Source: an uncultured Prevotellaceae bacterium (lineage in GTDB: Bacteria > Bacteroidota > Bacteroidia > Bacteroidales > Bacteroidaceae). Taken from it: a stretch of 18,990 nt of DNA. This document shows, in pieces, positions 6,446-15,460 of the stretch. The translations under genes were made by a program, and so were the position numbers. The notes under the pieces were generated by a model. The model was given only the letters and a program-made list of their open reading frames with translations. It made no database searches and had not been told where the DNA came from. Each line of letters starts with the position of its first letter. Within the stretch, counting starts at the first letter, position 1. The stretch lies in assembly GCA_946644025.1 (NCBI GenBank), contig CAMPCG010000020.1:1-18990 (forward strand), read 5' to 3'.

Positions 6446-8179
6446 ATGAAAAAGACTTTCTTGCTATTTGCGGTCCTGGCCTTTATGGTGCCGGTTGACG
6501 TCCTGGCGCAGCCCTCGTCTGCCACCGCGGCAGGGGCAAGTTACAGTCTCAGCCCCCAGTTGTCGGTGGGCCAGATGAGCATCACGGTGGACTCTGCACT
6601 CAACGCCCAGCGTAAGGTGACGGGCCGGCTGGTGACGGAGGGCTACGACGGTGCCGTCGGTATCAAGCTGCGCGGCAACAGCTCGCTGGCCTTCAACCAG
6701 AAGAAATACACCCTTGAGCTGCGCGACAGTGCCGGCCGTGACGTTGAGGCGCCGCTGCTGGGTATGCCGGCCCACAGCGACTGGGTGCTGCTGGCTCCCT
6801 ACAACGATGTGTCGGCCCTGCGCGACCCCCTGGCGTTCCAGCTGTGGCGCGACATGGGCCACTGGGGTCCGCGCACGCGCTTTGTCGAGCTGACCCTGAA
6901 CGGCGAATACCGGGGCCTCTACATCTTGTCGGAGGCCATCAAGCGCGGCACGGAGCGTGTGAACATCGCCAAGCTAAAGAAGAGCGACACAGCGGGGCGC
7001 GAGGTGACGGGCGGCTACCTGCTGCGCATAGACACGTACAACGAGGACGACGCGACGTTCACGTCGAAGGTGCCGGGCATAGGCGACGGCATCATGACGA
7101 GCCAGGTGGTCTGGTCGTGTATCTACCCTAAGAAGAAGAAGCTGCAGCCCGAGCAGATGGACTACATACGCAACTATGTGGACACGGTGGAGCAGGTCAT
7201 TCAGTCGGACTATTTTGCCGACCCCCAGCGCGGCTACACGCGCTACATCGACGCCGCCTCGTTCGTGGACTACTTCATCCACACCGAGCTGAGCCTCAAT
7301 GCCGACGGCTACAAGCGCAGCGCCTACTTCTACAAGGAGAAGCAGCGGGCCGACGGCACGGGCGGCAAGCTCGTGGCCGGGCCGGTGTGGGACTACAACC
7401 TGGCCTACGGCAACGCCAACTTCTCCAACGCCAACAACCCTGAGGCATGGTGCTACGAGGGGGCCAGCAACAGCCCTACGCCCGCGCTGTGGCAACGGCT
7501 GCTGCAGGACGTCGCATTTCGCGCGGCGGTGAAGGTGCGCTACAAGGAGCTGCGCAAGGGCGTGCTGAGCGACAAGGCCATCAACGCCTACATCGACCGC
7601 CAGGCCAGGCTGCTGGCACCAAGCATGAAGAGGCACTTCGAGAAATATCCCGAGCTGCTGGTGACCGAGGAGGAGAAGAGGCAGTTCAAGCCGCAGCCCT
7701 TCGGGCAGATGCCGCCGATGGGGGGCTTTCTGGGACCCGGCGGTGACGCGGGGGGCTTTCCGGGGCCCGGCGGTGACGCGGGGGGAATGGTGGTCTTACC
7801 GCCGGGGGCCTTTCCGGGGCCCGACGCTGACGCGCCGGGAATGGTGGTCTTCCCGCCGATGGGGGCCTTCCCTGGGCTCGGCGCTGACTCGCCGGAAACG
7901 GGGGGCTTCCCGCCGATGGGGGGCTTTCCGCCGATGGGGGGCTTCGGGGGCTTCGGCGGCGGCTTCGACATGGTGGGTATGTTTGCGGCCTATCGTGTCT
8001 GCTCCTACGACGAGGAGATACAGATGCTCAAGGAGTGGTTTGCCAAGCGCCTGGCCTTCCTCGACCGTAACATCAAGCGGTTTGACAAAGACTGGCGGCC
8101 CCGCGTTCAGGAGCTGAAGGAAGTCAAGATGCCGCAGTGGTTTAACTTTCCTTTTAACAACCCCGACAAGAAAGACTAA
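6446..8179 (+). CDS. CotH kinase family secreted protein with Pro/Gly-rich insert
   Basis: The 577-residue protein starts with a clear Sec signal (MKKTFLLFAVLAFMVPVDVLAQ), likely cut after the Ala of VLA. The CotH fold is recognisable from K-L-R-G-N-S-S (74-80) with a following K-K-Y motif, D-W-V-L-L-A-P-Y-N-D (112-121), N-G-E-Y-R-G-L-Y-I (152-160), G-G-Y-L-L-R-I-D (189-196) and W-D-Y-N-L-A-Y-G-N (315-323). CotH proteins are atypical kinases; the best known phosphorylates Bacillus spore coat proteins, while roles in Bacteroidales are mostly unknown. Residues 419-507 are low-complexity repeats of Gly, Pro, Phe and Met, inserted before a normal-looking helical C-terminus. TamB begins 29 bases downstream, so the two are probably cotranscribed. 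The substrate cannot be inferred. Confidence 0.9.
   Translation: MKKTFLLFAVLAFMVPVDVLAQPSSATAAGASYSLSPQLSVGQMSITVDSALNAQRKVTGRLVTEGYDGAVGIKLRGNSSLAFNQKKYTLELRDSAGRDVEAPLLGMPAHSDWVLLAPYNDVSALRDPLAFQLWRDMGHWGPRTRFVELTLNGEYRGLYILSEAIKRGTERVNIAKLKKSDTAGREVTGGYLLRIDTYNEDDATFTSKVPGIGDGIMTSQVVWSCIYPKKKKLQPEQMDYIRNYVDTVEQVIQSDYFADPQRGYTRYIDAASFVDYFIHTELSLNADGYKRSAYFYKEKQRADGTGGKLVAGPVWDYNLAYGNANFSNANNPEAWCYEGASNSPTPALWQRLLQDVAFRAAVKVRYKELRKGVLSDKAINAYIDRQARLLAPSMKRHFEKYPELLVTEEEKRQFKPQPFGQMPPMGGFLGPGGDAGGFPGPGGDAGGMVVLPPGAFPGPDADAPGMVVFPPMGAFPGLGADSPETGGFPPMGGFPPMGGFGGFGGGFDMVGMFAAYRVCSYDEEIQMLKEWFAKRLAFLDRNIKRFDKDWRPRVQELKEVKMPQWFNFPFNNPDKKD
7700..7966 (+). repeat. In-frame Gly/Pro repeat block inside CotH gene
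   Basis: This block encodes successive imperfect units: two 10-residue GGF(L/P)GPGGDA copies, two GMVV(L/F)PP...AFPG copies of about 18-19 residues, then GGFPPM-type 6-residue units. At the DNA level these are tandem repeats of about 30, 55 and 18 bases, rich in runs of G. Such arrays can change length by slippage while remaining in frame because each unit is a multiple of three. Confidence 0.85.
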
Positions 8180-8208
8180 CGGCCACGAGCCGGCAGAGAG
8201 CATAAACC

Positions 8209-11200
8209 ATGAAGTCGATGAAGCGTTTACTGAGCGGGCTGATTTGGAGCCTTGTGGCCCTCTGTATGGCAGCGGTTCTGTCCATTCAACTGCCGCCGGT
8301 GCAGTCGTGGCTGGGGCGCAAGGCGGCCACGATGCTCAGCAAGACGCTGGGCACCGACGTCACCGTGGGCCGTGTGGAGGTGGGGCTCTTCAACCGTATC
8401 ATCATCGACAACGTCTGCATCCCCGACCTACAGGGCGACACGCTGCTGCGCGCCGGCCGCCTGTCGGTGAAGGCGTCGCTGCTGCCGCTGTTCGAGGGGC
8501 GCGTCGACATCACGTCGGCCCAGCTCTTCAGTGCCCATGTGCGACTGTATCAGCCAGGAGCCGGGGAGACGGGGAGCCGAGGAGCAGCGGAGCCCAACTG
8601 GCAGTTCGTAGTCGACGCCCTCACGTCAAAGGACGACACCACGACGTCGTCGCCCCTCAACCTGCGCATCCGCTCGCTCATCGTGCGCCACAGCAGCGTC
8701 TCCTACGACCGCGGCGATGCCTTCACCACGCCCGGACGCTTCAACCCCAACCACCTGGCACTGAGCGACATCAGCACCCACATCCTACTGAAAAGCCTCA
8801 CCCCCGACTCCCTGAGCATCAACCTGAAACGCCTCTCCATGCGCGAGCAGTCGGGACTCAGCGTGGAGGACTTCACCGCCCGCCTCGCCGCCGGCCCTAA
8901 CGCTGCCCAGCTATACGGAATGAGGCTGCAACTGCCCCACTCCACCCTGACTATCGACACGCTCGACGCTACCTACAACGTGGCGGGGGCGGAACTGGAC
9001 AGGCGTGACTCCCTACACCTGGCGGGTACGAAACCGGACAAGCGTTTCCTCGAGACCCTGCGCTTTCGAGCCAACATCGAGGCCATCGCCACCCTTGCCG
9101 ACCTGTCGCCGCTCTTCAGCCACAGCGACACCCTCTTCCGGCCCTCGGCCCTCGCCACGCTGCCCGCCGTCTCGCTGGCCGCCTCGCTGCAGGGCACGGC
9201 AAAGAGCCTCGACGTGAAGCGCGTCCAGGTGATGTCGCTACAGCGCGACTCACTGGCCGACGGAGGCCTCGTCGTTGAGGTTTCGGGCCACGTCCAGAAG
9301 CGGGAAGACGGGAAGTTGAGGGGCAACGTGCAGCTCGACGAGCTCAACGTCTCCGCGCCCATGCTGTCCAAGCTGGAAGAGGCGTTCCCCGTGCTGCCCG
9401 ACGAGCTCTCCCGTCTCGGCGGCCTTCACGCAAGCGGCCAGGCCCGCTACGGCCACGACGACACGGCCGAAGCTGAGGCCGACCTCGCTACGGCGGCAGG
9501 CGGCGCAAGCATGGCCTTCGCCATCGACGAGGGCGACAACCTCTCCGGCCACGTCGCCACCGACAGTCTCCACCTGGGCCGCCTGCTGGCCAACGACGAC
9601 CTGGGCACCGTTGCGGGCACCGTCACCCTCGGCGGCACCCGGCAGCAGCTGGAGGCCGACGCCGACATCAGCCACCTGCACTTCAAGGGCCACCGCTACA
9701 CCGACATACAGGCCAGCGGCTCCTACCAGCCCAAAAGCGGCGACGTGACAGCCCACGTCAAGGCTCCCGTCGTGCGGCTCCACCCCTCTGGCCTCGGCCT
9801 CACCGCCGAGCGCGACGACGCCTTCTTCTCGGCCAATGTCGAGGCCGACGTAAACATCCAGGGGGTGAAGGGTGAGAATAGAGGGATGAGTGGCTTCGTC
9901 CGCATAGACGACTTCACCATGCGCACCACCAGCGACTCCACGCTCTGCCACATAGGCCACCTTGAGCTGACCACAGAGAACGAGGGCGACGAGCAGCGCA
10001 TAACGCTCAACAGCGACGTAGCCACGGGCGAGCTGACGGGACAGCTGGACCTTGCCTCGCTGCCCCACAGCCTCAGGCGCTACGTGGCCTCGAAGCTCCC
10101 CACCCTTCCCGGTCTCGACACCTCAACGCCTCGACTTCCCAACTCCTCTAACGACTTCAACCTCAGCCTCACGGTGTGGGACACGCAGTGGATGAAGCCG
10201 CTGCTGGGCGTTCCCCTCACGCTGCGTCAGCCCCTGCGGCTCATCGCTGCCATCAACGACGACGAGCAGTCGGTGAACCTGAGCGGACGACTGCCATCGT
10301 TCGACTACTCCGGCAGCCGCTACGCCGACTTGCTCGTCAGCATCACCACCCTGGGCGACTCGGCCCTGTGCGACGCTACACTCACGAAACTGAACTCTGA
10401 CGGCGGCAGCCTCGCACTGACGGCCAACATCCATGCTGCCAACAACAGGCTGACGTCATCGCTGGCATGGCAAGACACGCCCGCAGCGGGAGAGAACGCA
10501 CTGCGAACCACAAAGGGAGTGGTCAACGCCTTGACGAAATTTTACACCGACGACAACGGACGCCCGGTGGCAGACATCGGCATACAGCCGTCGCTGCTGA
10601 CCGTCGGCGACAAGGCCTGGAACATACTGCCCTGCCGCCTCACCTATTCCGACGAGCGGCTGGACGTAGACAACTTCGTCGTCAGGCATGACGCGCAGCA
10701 CCTCATCGTCGACGGCAGGGCGTCGAAATTGCACACCGACACGCTCACCGTCGACATGGAGGGGCTGGACATCGCCTACATACAAGACCTGCTCGACTTC
10801 CACCCCGTAGACTTCGCCGGACTGCTGGGCGGCAAGGCGAAGGCTACCGCCATCTTCGGCAACTTCGGTGCCTGGGCCGACATCGTGGCGCGCGACTTCC
10901 GCTTCATGAACGGACGCATGGGGACACTGGCCGCACAGGTGAAGTGGAACGCCGAAGACAAACAGATAGACATCGACGCCACCGCCGATGAAGGGGTGGG
11001 AAGTGAGAGGTGGGAGGATACTCCTACCGCAAGTCTAACCTCTCACCCCTCACCCCTCACCACCCACCCCCAGCAACACCCCCAGCAACACCCCTCCCCC
11101 CGCACCGTCATCCAGGGCTACGTCTCGCCCGTACGCGAGGACATCGACCTGAAGATACACGCCGAAGGGTCGAACATAGAGTTCGTGCACACCTTTGCCG

Positions 11201-12813
11201 AGAGTTTCATGCGCGACGTCTCCGGCAGGGCCTACGGCGAGGTAGAGCTCTCCGGTCCGCTGGGCAATATGAACCTCACGGGAAAGCTCACCGCCGACGG
11301 CCAGGTGACCATCGACGCGCTGAACACCACCTACCGCCTGGAGCACGACACCGTATACTTCGTACACAACGACATACAGTTCCGCGGCGCCACCATCACC
11401 GACCGCGACGGCCACACCGCCACCCTGAACGGAGGCATACACCACCAGTGGCTCTCCGACTTCACCTTCGACCTCGACGTCGAGACGAGCAACACGCTGG
11501 TCTACGACTTCCCTGCCTTCGACGACGGCAACATCTGCGGCACCGTGCGCGTCAGCGGCCATGCCGACATGCACGGACGGCCCGGCGAGGTCATCATCAA
11601 CTGCGACGTCACGCCACAGGCCGGCTCCACCTTCGCCTACAACGCCGCCAACCCCGACGCGGTGAGCCGTCAGGAGTTCATCAAGTGGGGGAGCTCCCTC
11701 CCCGCCGCTCCCCGAGGGGAGGGCGTAGCTACACATAGCGCCGATGGCCTGGAGGCTGAGTCTAACCTATCCTCACCCTCGGGAGAGGCCCTTGGCAGCT
11801 CACTGTTCATCAACTTCCTCATCAACGCCACGCCCGAGGCCACGCTCAAGGTGCTCATGGACGCCAAGACCAACGACTACATCACGCTCAACGGCGAGGG
11901 AACCATCCGCGCCGCGTTCCACGACAAAGGGCCCTTCCACATGTTCGGCACCTACACCGTGAGCCGCGGCACCTACGGCATCACCATCCAGGACATCATC
12001 AAGAAGAACTTCACCTTCCAGCCCGAGGGAACCGTCATCTTCGGCGGCGACCCCTTCGAGGCGTCGCTCAACCTACAGGCCGTACACACCGTCAACGGCG
12101 TGTCGCTCTCCGACCTGAACTTAGGCAGCTCCTTCGCCAGCAACACCGTCAGGGTGAACTGCCTGATGAACATCACGGGCACGCCGTCGCAGCCCAGGGT
12201 GGAGTTCGACCTCGACATGCCTACGGTGAACAGCGAGGAGAACCAGATGATACGCTCGCTCATAGCCAGCGAGCAGGAGATGAACCAGCAGGTGCTCTAC
12301 CTCCTGGGCATCGGCCGCTTCTACACCCAGGGGGCCAACAACGCCGACGCGCAGCAGTACGGACAGACCACACTCGCCATGCAGTCGTTCCTCTCGGGCA
12401 CCGTCTCGACACAAATCAACGAGGTGCTCTCGCAGGTCATCAAGAGCAACGACTGGAACTTCGGCGCCAACATCTCCACCGGCGACGAAGGGTGGAACAA
12501 CGCCGAGTATGAGGGCATGGTCAGCGGACGGCTGCTGAACAACCGGCTGCTCATCAACGGACAGTTCGGCTACCGCGACAACGCCACCACGACGACCCCG
12601 TCGTTCATCGGCGACTTCGACCTGCAGTATCTTCTCAACCGCAACGGCAACCTCGCCGTGAAGGTCTACAACCAGACCAACGACCGCTACTTCACCCGCT
12701 CGGCCCTCAACACCCAGGGCGTGGGCCTCGTCATGAAGAAAGACTTCGACGGCCTCAGCGAACTGCTGAGAAGGAAAAAAAAGACTAAAAACAACAGGAA
12801 ATTTGGAGAGTAG
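8209..12813 (+). CDS. tamB: TamB-family translocation/assembly module protein
   Basis: The 1534-residue protein has one N-terminal membrane anchor (about residues 6-27), then a very long beta-rich region of repeated short strands, and ends in a TamB/DUF490-type C-terminus (about 1230-1534). Recognisable there are [13 protein letters not shown], a [15 protein letters not shown] segment, and final strands with [14 protein letters not shown]. TamB proteins span the periplasm as a hydrophobic groove and are linked to outer-membrane protein assembly (with a TamA/BamA partner) or phospholipid transport; which applies here is not shown. It follows the CotH gene by 29 bases. Two low-complexity segments (about 926-966 and 1161-1198) look like in-frame inserts of palindromic repeats. 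ATG 8218 is an alternative start. The length is within the range for Bacteroidetes TamB. Confidence 0.93.
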   Translation: MKSMKRLLSGLIWSLVALCMAAVLSIQLPPVQSWLGRKAATMLSKTLGTDVTVGRVEVGLFNRIIIDNVCIPDLQGDTLLRAGRLSVKASLLPLFEGRVDITSAQLFSAHVRLYQPGAGETGSRGAAEPNWQFVVDALTSKDDTTTSSPLNLRIRSLIVRHSSVSYDRGDAFTTPGRFNPNHLALSDISTHILLKSLTPDSLSINLKRLSMREQSGLSVEDFTARLAAGPNAAQLYGMRLQLPHSTLTIDTLDATYNVAGAELDRRDSLHLAGTKPDKRFLETLRFRANIEAIATLADLSPLFSHSDTLFRPSALATLPAVSLAASLQGTAKSLDVKRVQVMSLQRDSLADGGLVVEVSGHVQKREDGKLRGNVQLDELNVSAPMLSKLEEAFPVLPDELSRLGGLHASGQARYGHDDTAEAEADLATAAGGASMAFAIDEGDNLSGHVATDSLHLGRLLANDDLGTVAGTVTLGGTRQQLEADADISHLHFKGHRYTDIQASGSYQPKSGDVTAHVKAPVVRLHPSGLGLTAERDDAFFSANVEADVNIQGVKGENRGMSGFVRIDDFTMRTTSDSTLCHIGHLELTTENEGDEQRITLNSDVATGELTGQLDLASLPHSLRRYVASKLPTLPGLDTSTPRLPNSSNDFNLSLTVWDTQWMKPLLGVPLTLRQPLRLIAAINDDEQSVNLSGRLPSFDYSGSRYADLLVSITTLGDSALCDATLTKLNSDGGSLALTANIHAANNRLTSSLAWQDTPAAGENALRTTKGVVNALTKFYTDDNGRPVADIGIQPSLLTVGDKAWNILPCRLTYSDERLDVDNFVVRHDAQHLIVDGRASKLHTDTLTVDMEGLDIAYIQDLLDFHPVDFAGLLGGKAKATAIFGNFGAWADIVARDFRFMNGRMGTLAAQVKWNAEDKQIDIDATADEGVGSERWEDTPTASLTSHPSPLTTHPQQHPQQHPSPRTVIQGYVSPVREDIDLKIHAEGSNIEFVHTFAESFMRDVSGRAYGEVELSGPLGNMNLTGKLTADGQVTIDALNTTYRLEHDTVYFVHNDIQFRGATITDRDGHTATLNGGIHHQWLSDFTFDLDVETSNTLVYDFPAFDDGNICGTVRVSGHADMHGRPGEVIINCDVTPQAGSTFAYNAANPDAVSRQEFIKWGSSLPAAPRGEGVATHSADGLEAESNLSSPSGEALGSSLFINFLINATPEATLKVLMDAKTNDYITLNGEGTIRAAFHDKGPFHMFGTYTVSRGTYGITIQDIIKKNFTFQPEGTVIFGGDPFEASLNLQAVHTVNGVSLSDLNLGSSFASNTVRVNCLMNITGTPSQPRVEFDLDMPTVNSEENQMIRSLIASEQEMNQQVLYLLGIGRFYTQGANNADAQQYGQTTLAMQSFLSGTVSTQINEVLSQVIKSNDWNFGANISTGDEGWNNAEYEGMVSGRLLNNRLLINGQFGYRDNATTTTPSFIGDFDLQYLLNRNGNLAVKVYNQTNDRYFTRSALNTQGVGLVMKKDFDGLSELLRRKKKTKNNRKFGE
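10990..11103 (+). repeat. Low-complexity palindromic insert within tamB (first)
   Basis: This stretch breaks the acidic, mixed composition of the gene. It contains GTGAGAGGT (11003-11011) and its reverse complement ACCTCTCAC (11038-11046), with a smaller GGAG-gata-CTCC hairpin (11013-11024) between. C-rich tandem units follow (repeats of CACCCCT and of CAGCAACACCC). The encoded peptide is rich in His, Pro, Gln, Ser and Thr and unlike TamB strands on either side. The frame stays open. Confidence 0.65.
11690..11803 (+). repeat. Low-complexity palindromic insert within tamB (second)
   Basis: CCCTCCCC (11696-11703) pairs with GGGGAGGG (11716-11723), and a second C-rich/G-rich arm pair (CCTCACCCTCGGGAGAGG) follows near 11771-11788. 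The peptide (PAAPRGEGV ... SSPSGEALG) is unlike the neighbouring TamB strands and resembles the insert in the DUF349 protein (SSPEGE). The frame stays open. Confidence 0.6.
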
Positions 12814-12833
12814 CACTATATTTATTACCTTTG
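12802..12833 (+). promoter_or_regulatory. Bacteroidetes-type promoter for pyrB, overlapping tamB stop
   Basis: TTTG at 12802-12805 and TACCTTTG at 12826-12833 match the -33 and -7 elements exactly with the usual 20-base spacing. The tamB stop (12811-12813) lies inside the promoter. Transcription should start near 12840, leaving a leader of only about 15 bases before the pyrB ATG at 12855. This is the best-formed promoter in the window. Confidence 0.8.
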
Positions 12834-12854
12834 TACCACAAATTCTGCACTACT

Positions 12855-13802
12855 ATGGATAAACATAATTTCGTGACCATCGCCGGGCTTACCCGCGAGA
12901 AAATCCTTTACATGATAGAGATGGCCCAGGAGTTTGAGCGCCACCCCAACCGCGAGCTGCTCAAGGGCAAGGTTGTGGCGACGCTCTTCTTCGAGCCGAG
13001 CACCCGCACGCGCCTCAGCTTTGAGACGGCCGCCAACCGTCTGGGAGCCCGTGTGATCGGCTTCGCCGACCCTAAGGTGACCAGCGGCACCAAGGGCGAG
13101 ACGCTCAAGGACACCATCCTCATGGTGGCCAACTATGCCGACGTCATCGTGATGCGCCACTTCATAGAGGGCGCCGCCCAGTATGCCTCCGAGATTTCGC
13201 CCGTGCCCATCGTCAACGCCGGCGACGGAGCCCACCAGCACCCCTCGCAGTGTATGCTCGACCTCTACAGCATCTACAAGACCCAGGGAACGCTCGACAA
13301 CCTGAACATCTACATGGTGGGCGACCTGAAGTACGGGCGCACGGTGCACTCCCTGCTCATGGCCATGCGCCACTTCAACCCGACGTTCCACTTCGTGGCC
13401 CCCAAGGAGCTGGCCATGCCCAAGGAGTACAAGCTCTACTGCGACGAGCACGCCATCCGCTATCAGGAACACACGGCGTTCAACGAGAAGGTCATCCAGG
13501 ATGCCGACATCGTCTACATGACGCGCGTACAGAAGGAGCGCTTCTCCGACCTCATGGAGTATGAGCGCGTGAAGAACGTCTACATCATGAACAACGACAC
13601 GCTGCGGCTGGCCAAGCCCAACATGAAAATCCTGCACCCGCTGCCCCGTGTGAACGAGATTGCCTACGAGGTGGACGACAATCCCCATGCCTACTACATC
13701 CAGCAGGCCGCCAACGGTCTCTTCGCCCGCGAGGCCATCTTCGCCGACGTGCTGGGCATCAGCCTCGACGAGGTCAAGGCCGACCCTACTATTCTCGTAT
13801 AG
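12855..13802 (+). CDS. pyrB: Aspartate carbamoyltransferase catalytic chain PyrB
   Basis: The 315-residue protein condenses carbamoyl phosphate with L-aspartate to carbamoyl aspartate, the first committed step of pyrimidine synthesis. It shows the carbamoyl-phosphate motif F-F-E-P-S-T-R-T-R (45-53), the G-T-K-G-E-T loop (78-83), R101, H-Q-H-P-S-Q (127-132), G-R-T-V-H-S (161-166), R224 and H-P-L-P-R (261-265). All expected active-site residues appear to be present. ATG 12855 is chosen because an in-frame TTG at 12831 lies inside the -7 promoter box and would not be transcribed. The regulatory chain gene pyrI, which often follows pyrB in Bacteroidales, is not here: a terminator follows directly. 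It has its own promoter and is convergent with rplI. Confidence 0.96.
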   Translation: MDKHNFVTIAGLTREKILYMIEMAQEFERHPNRELLKGKVVATLFFEPSTRTRLSFETAANRLGARVIGFADPKVTSGTKGETLKDTILMVANYADVIVMRHFIEGAAQYASEISPVPIVNAGDGAHQHPSQCMLDLYSIYKTQGTLDNLNIYMVGDLKYGRTVHSLLMAMRHFNPTFHFVAPKELAMPKEYKLYCDEHAIRYQEHTAFNEKVIQDADIVYMTRVQKERFSDLMEYERVKNVYIMNNDTLRLAKPNMKILHPLPRVNEIAYEVDDNPHAYYIQQAANGLFAREAIFADVLGISLDEVKADPTILV

Positions 13803-13832
13803 ACCCACCCCCGGCCCCTCCCCCCATAACAC

Positions 13833-13868
13833 AATTCCGGTCTCTCCTGAAAAGGAAAGACCGGAATT
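13833..13868. terminator. Bidirectional intrinsic terminator between pyrB and rplI
   Basis: Arms at 13833-13847 and 13854-13868 form a 15-base stem with one mismatch (AATTCCGGTCTCTCC with GGAAAGACCGGAATT) and a 6-base loop. A/T-rich bases flank both sides (ATTTATT on the plus side), so it could serve the convergent pyrB and rplI transcripts. Confidence 0.8.
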
Positions 13869-13946
13869 ATTTATTGGGGGGAATCAGGCAAAGCCCGAAT
13901 CCTTTACAGGGTCAGCATTTATCCTTGCTTCGTCCTGAGTGCGTTT

Positions 13947-14513
13947 TTATGCCTCTGCGGGAGCCTCCTCCTGAGCCTCAGCGGCCTCTTCGGCGGTCTC
14001 CTCAGCGGGAGCCTCCTCCTTCACGGGAGCGGGAGCAGCCATGGCAGCCTTCTCGGCAGCCAGTTCCTCAGCATTCTCGGCAATGACGGTGACGGGAATC
14101 TCGACGGTCACCTCCTTGTGGAAGTGTACGAGGGCAACATACTCGCCCACCTTCTTGATGTCCTTCATCGTGATGATCTTGCGGTCCACGTCCTTGCCCA
14201 GCTTCTGCAGCTCCTCGGCCACCATGGCCACGTTCACCGAGCCATAGAGCTGACCTGTGGTGCTCACCTTTGCGGGTATGGTCAGAGCCACTCCCTCGAG
14301 GGTCTTTCCGCGCTCCTCAGCGGCAGCCTTCTGTGCAGCCAGCTTGTGAGCCTGCTGACGGAGGTTCTCGGCCAGCACCTTCTTGGCGCTCTCAGATGCG
14401 ATGACGGCCTTACCCTGGGGGATGAGGTAGTTACGTCCGTAGCCGGACTTCACGTTTACTATATCGTTCTTATATCCCAGACCGATAATATCTTCTTTCA
14501 GTATCAATTCCAT
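13947..14513 (-). CDS. rplI: 50S ribosomal protein L9 with acidic C-terminal tail
   Basis: The 188-residue protein has the canonical L9 N-domain (MELILKEDIIGLGYKNDIV, then V-K-x-G-Y-G-R-N-Y-L-I-P), the long connecting helix (about 40-75), and the C-domain up to about residue 150. L9 binds 23S rRNA near the L1 stalk and helps keep reading-frame fidelity. The last about 30 residues (160-188) are an Ala/Glu/Pro-rich acidic tail beyond the usual L9 length. It is the third gene of rpsF-rpsR-rplI, 22 bases after rpsR, with a strong Shine-Dalgarno AGGAGG at 14524-14529, unusual for this genome. Confidence 0.97.
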   Translation of the reverse strand: MELILKEDIIGLGYKNDIVNVKSGYGRNYLIPQGKAVIASESAKKVLAENLRQQAHKLAAQKAAAEERGKTLEGVALTIPAKVSTTGQLYGSVNVAMVAEELQKLGKDVDRKIITMKDIKKVGEYVALVHFHKEVTVEIPVTVIAENAEELAAEKAAMAAPAPVKEEAPAEETAEEAAEAQEEAPAEA

Positions 14514-14535
14514 AAACTTGCGTCCTCCTCTTTAA

Positions 14536-14802
14536 TTATTTCATCAAATCGGTTACGTAGGGCAGCAGTGCAATCTGGCGTGCACGTTTCACGGCCTGGG
14601 CCACGCGGCGCTGGTACTTCAGCGAGGTACCGGTGATGCGGCGGGGCAGAATCTTACCCTGCTCGTTGAGGAACTTCTTCAGGAACTCGGGGTCTTTGTA
14701 GTCAATGTACTTGATGCCGCTCTTCTTGAAACGGCAATACTTCTTACGCTTGGTGTCGATAGACGGAGCGTTGAGATAGCGAATTTCACTCTGTTCTGCC
14801 AT
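14536..14802 (-). CDS. rpsR: 30S ribosomal protein S18
   Basis: The 88-residue protein matches S18: K-K-Y-C-R-F near residue 20, the Y-K-D segment, then the conserved L-P-R-R-I-T-G-T and [19 protein letters not shown] segment. S18 binds with S6 to the central domain of 16S rRNA in the small-subunit platform. It starts 3 bases after the rpsF stop. Its Shine-Dalgarno sequence AGGAGG lies inside the last codons of rpsF, so translation of the two is probably coupled. Confidence 0.97.
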   Translation of the reverse strand: MAEQSEIRYLNAPSIDTKRKKYCRFKKSGIKYIDYKDPEFLKKFLNEQGKILPRRITGTSLKYQRRVAQAVKRARQIALLPYVTDLMK

Positions 14803-14805
14803 GGT

Positions 14806-15153
14806 TTAAGCCTCCTCTACTTTAGTTTGAAACTTCTTGCGGCGCTTCTCAGCATACTCAGTGGCATACTTGTCGAGCTTCACGGTCTGGAAGCGGATGA
14901 CCTTCTCGTCGCGGCGGAAGGCGGTCTCCAGCGTCTTGATAACTTCCGGCTCTGCCTTGAACTCCATCAGGAAATAGAATCCCGATGTCTTCTTCTCAAT
15001 CTGGTAGGCCAGCTTTTTCAGTCCCCAGGCCTCTTCGTTCACAATCTCAGCGCCCTTGTCGGTGAGCACTTTCTTGAACTTAGCGACCGTTTCCTTTGTC
15101 TGATCGTCAGACAAAACGGGAGTCAAAATGAAAACGGTTTCGTACTGATTCAT
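14806..15153 (-). CDS. rpsF: 30S ribosomal protein S6
   Basis: The 115-residue protein matches S6: [12 protein letters not shown] at the start, W-G-x-K-K-L-A-Y-x-I (44-53), a F-Y-F-L-M-E-F strand, and the R-x-D-E-K-V-I-R-F segment near residue 82. S6 forms a heterodimer with S18 on the ribosomal platform, and the operon order rpsF-rpsR-rplI is the usual one. Transcription probably starts from a minus-strand TACCTTTG at 15201-15208, giving a leader of about 40 bases. Confidence 0.97.
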   Translation of the reverse strand: MNQYETVFILTPVLSDDQTKETVAKFKKVLTDKGAEIVNEEAWGLKKLAYQIEKKTSGFYFLMEFKAEPEVIKTLETAFRRDEKVIRFQTVKLDKYATEYAEKRRKKFQTKVEEA

Positions 15154-15200
15154 ACTTCAGTTAAAATGTTTATAAATGTTATTTTTGCAAAATGCGGGTG

Positions 15201-15208
15201 CAAAGGTA
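15201..15208 (-). promoter_or_regulatory. -7 box for rpsF operon
   Basis: The minus strand reads TACCTTTG here, an exact match to the Bacteroidetes -7 box. The expected -33 position has no clear TTTG. It lies about 50 bases upstream of rpsF, in a divergent region with GTTAGGAG-type direct repeats (about 15215-15244). Confidence 0.6.
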
Positions 15209-15251
15209 CTAAAAAGTTAGGAGTTAAGAGTGAGGAGTTAGGAGTTTTTTG

Positions 15252-15259
15252 TACCTTTG
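15252..15259 (+). promoter_or_regulatory. -7 box for the small membrane protein gene
   Basis: TACCTTTG followed by GCAGC matches the -7 box exactly and sits 22 bases before the ATG at 15281, giving a short leader. No good -33 TTTG is visible; the repeat GTTAGGAG occupies that position. Confidence 0.6.
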
Positions 15260-15280
15260 CAGCGTTTTTAACTTCATTTT

Positions 15281-15460
15281 ATGTTTTTTACACTTAAAAG
15301 GACTGGCATCGGCCTCATTCTGCTCGGTATTCTGCTCTTGGCAGCCGAGCACGTCCTGCGTTTCACCATGGTCAACACGCTGCTCCTGCTGCCCCTGCTG
15401 CTCATCGTGGCGGGCGTCTGCGCCTACGTGTGGGGGCAGAAGCGGGAGAGCGGCTATTGA
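15281..15460 (+). CDS. Small two-helix membrane protein (59 residues), unknown function
   Basis: The frame from ATG 15281 to TGA 15458-15460 encodes 59 residues: MFFTLKRTGI, a hydrophobic helix (about 9-21), a short polar turn with A-E-H-V-L-R-F, a second helix (about 32-50), and a charged end (WGQKRESGY). A consensus -7 promoter box lies just upstream, and codon use is GC-rich like the housekeeping neighbours, which supports a real gene despite its size. It is divergent from rpsF. I do not recognise a characterised family. The topology is probably two transmembrane helices with both ends in the cytoplasm, judging from the basic residues at each end. Confidence 0.75.
   Translation: MFFTLKRTGIGLILLGILLLAAEHVLRFTMVNTLLLLPLLLIVAGVCAYVWGQKRESGY

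Noticed and set aside
12831..12854. TTG start for pyrB giving eight extra residues
   Set aside because: The TTG lies inside the TACCTTTG promoter box and should be upstream of the transcription start.
12825..13832. 335-residue open frame opposite pyrB
   Set aside because: It is antisense to a fully conserved pyrB, a usual artefact of GC-rich codon use.
15154..15200. S6:S18-binding leader RNA upstream of rpsF
   Set aside because: The short leader shows no clear conserved stem with the expected bulge motif, so I could not support it.
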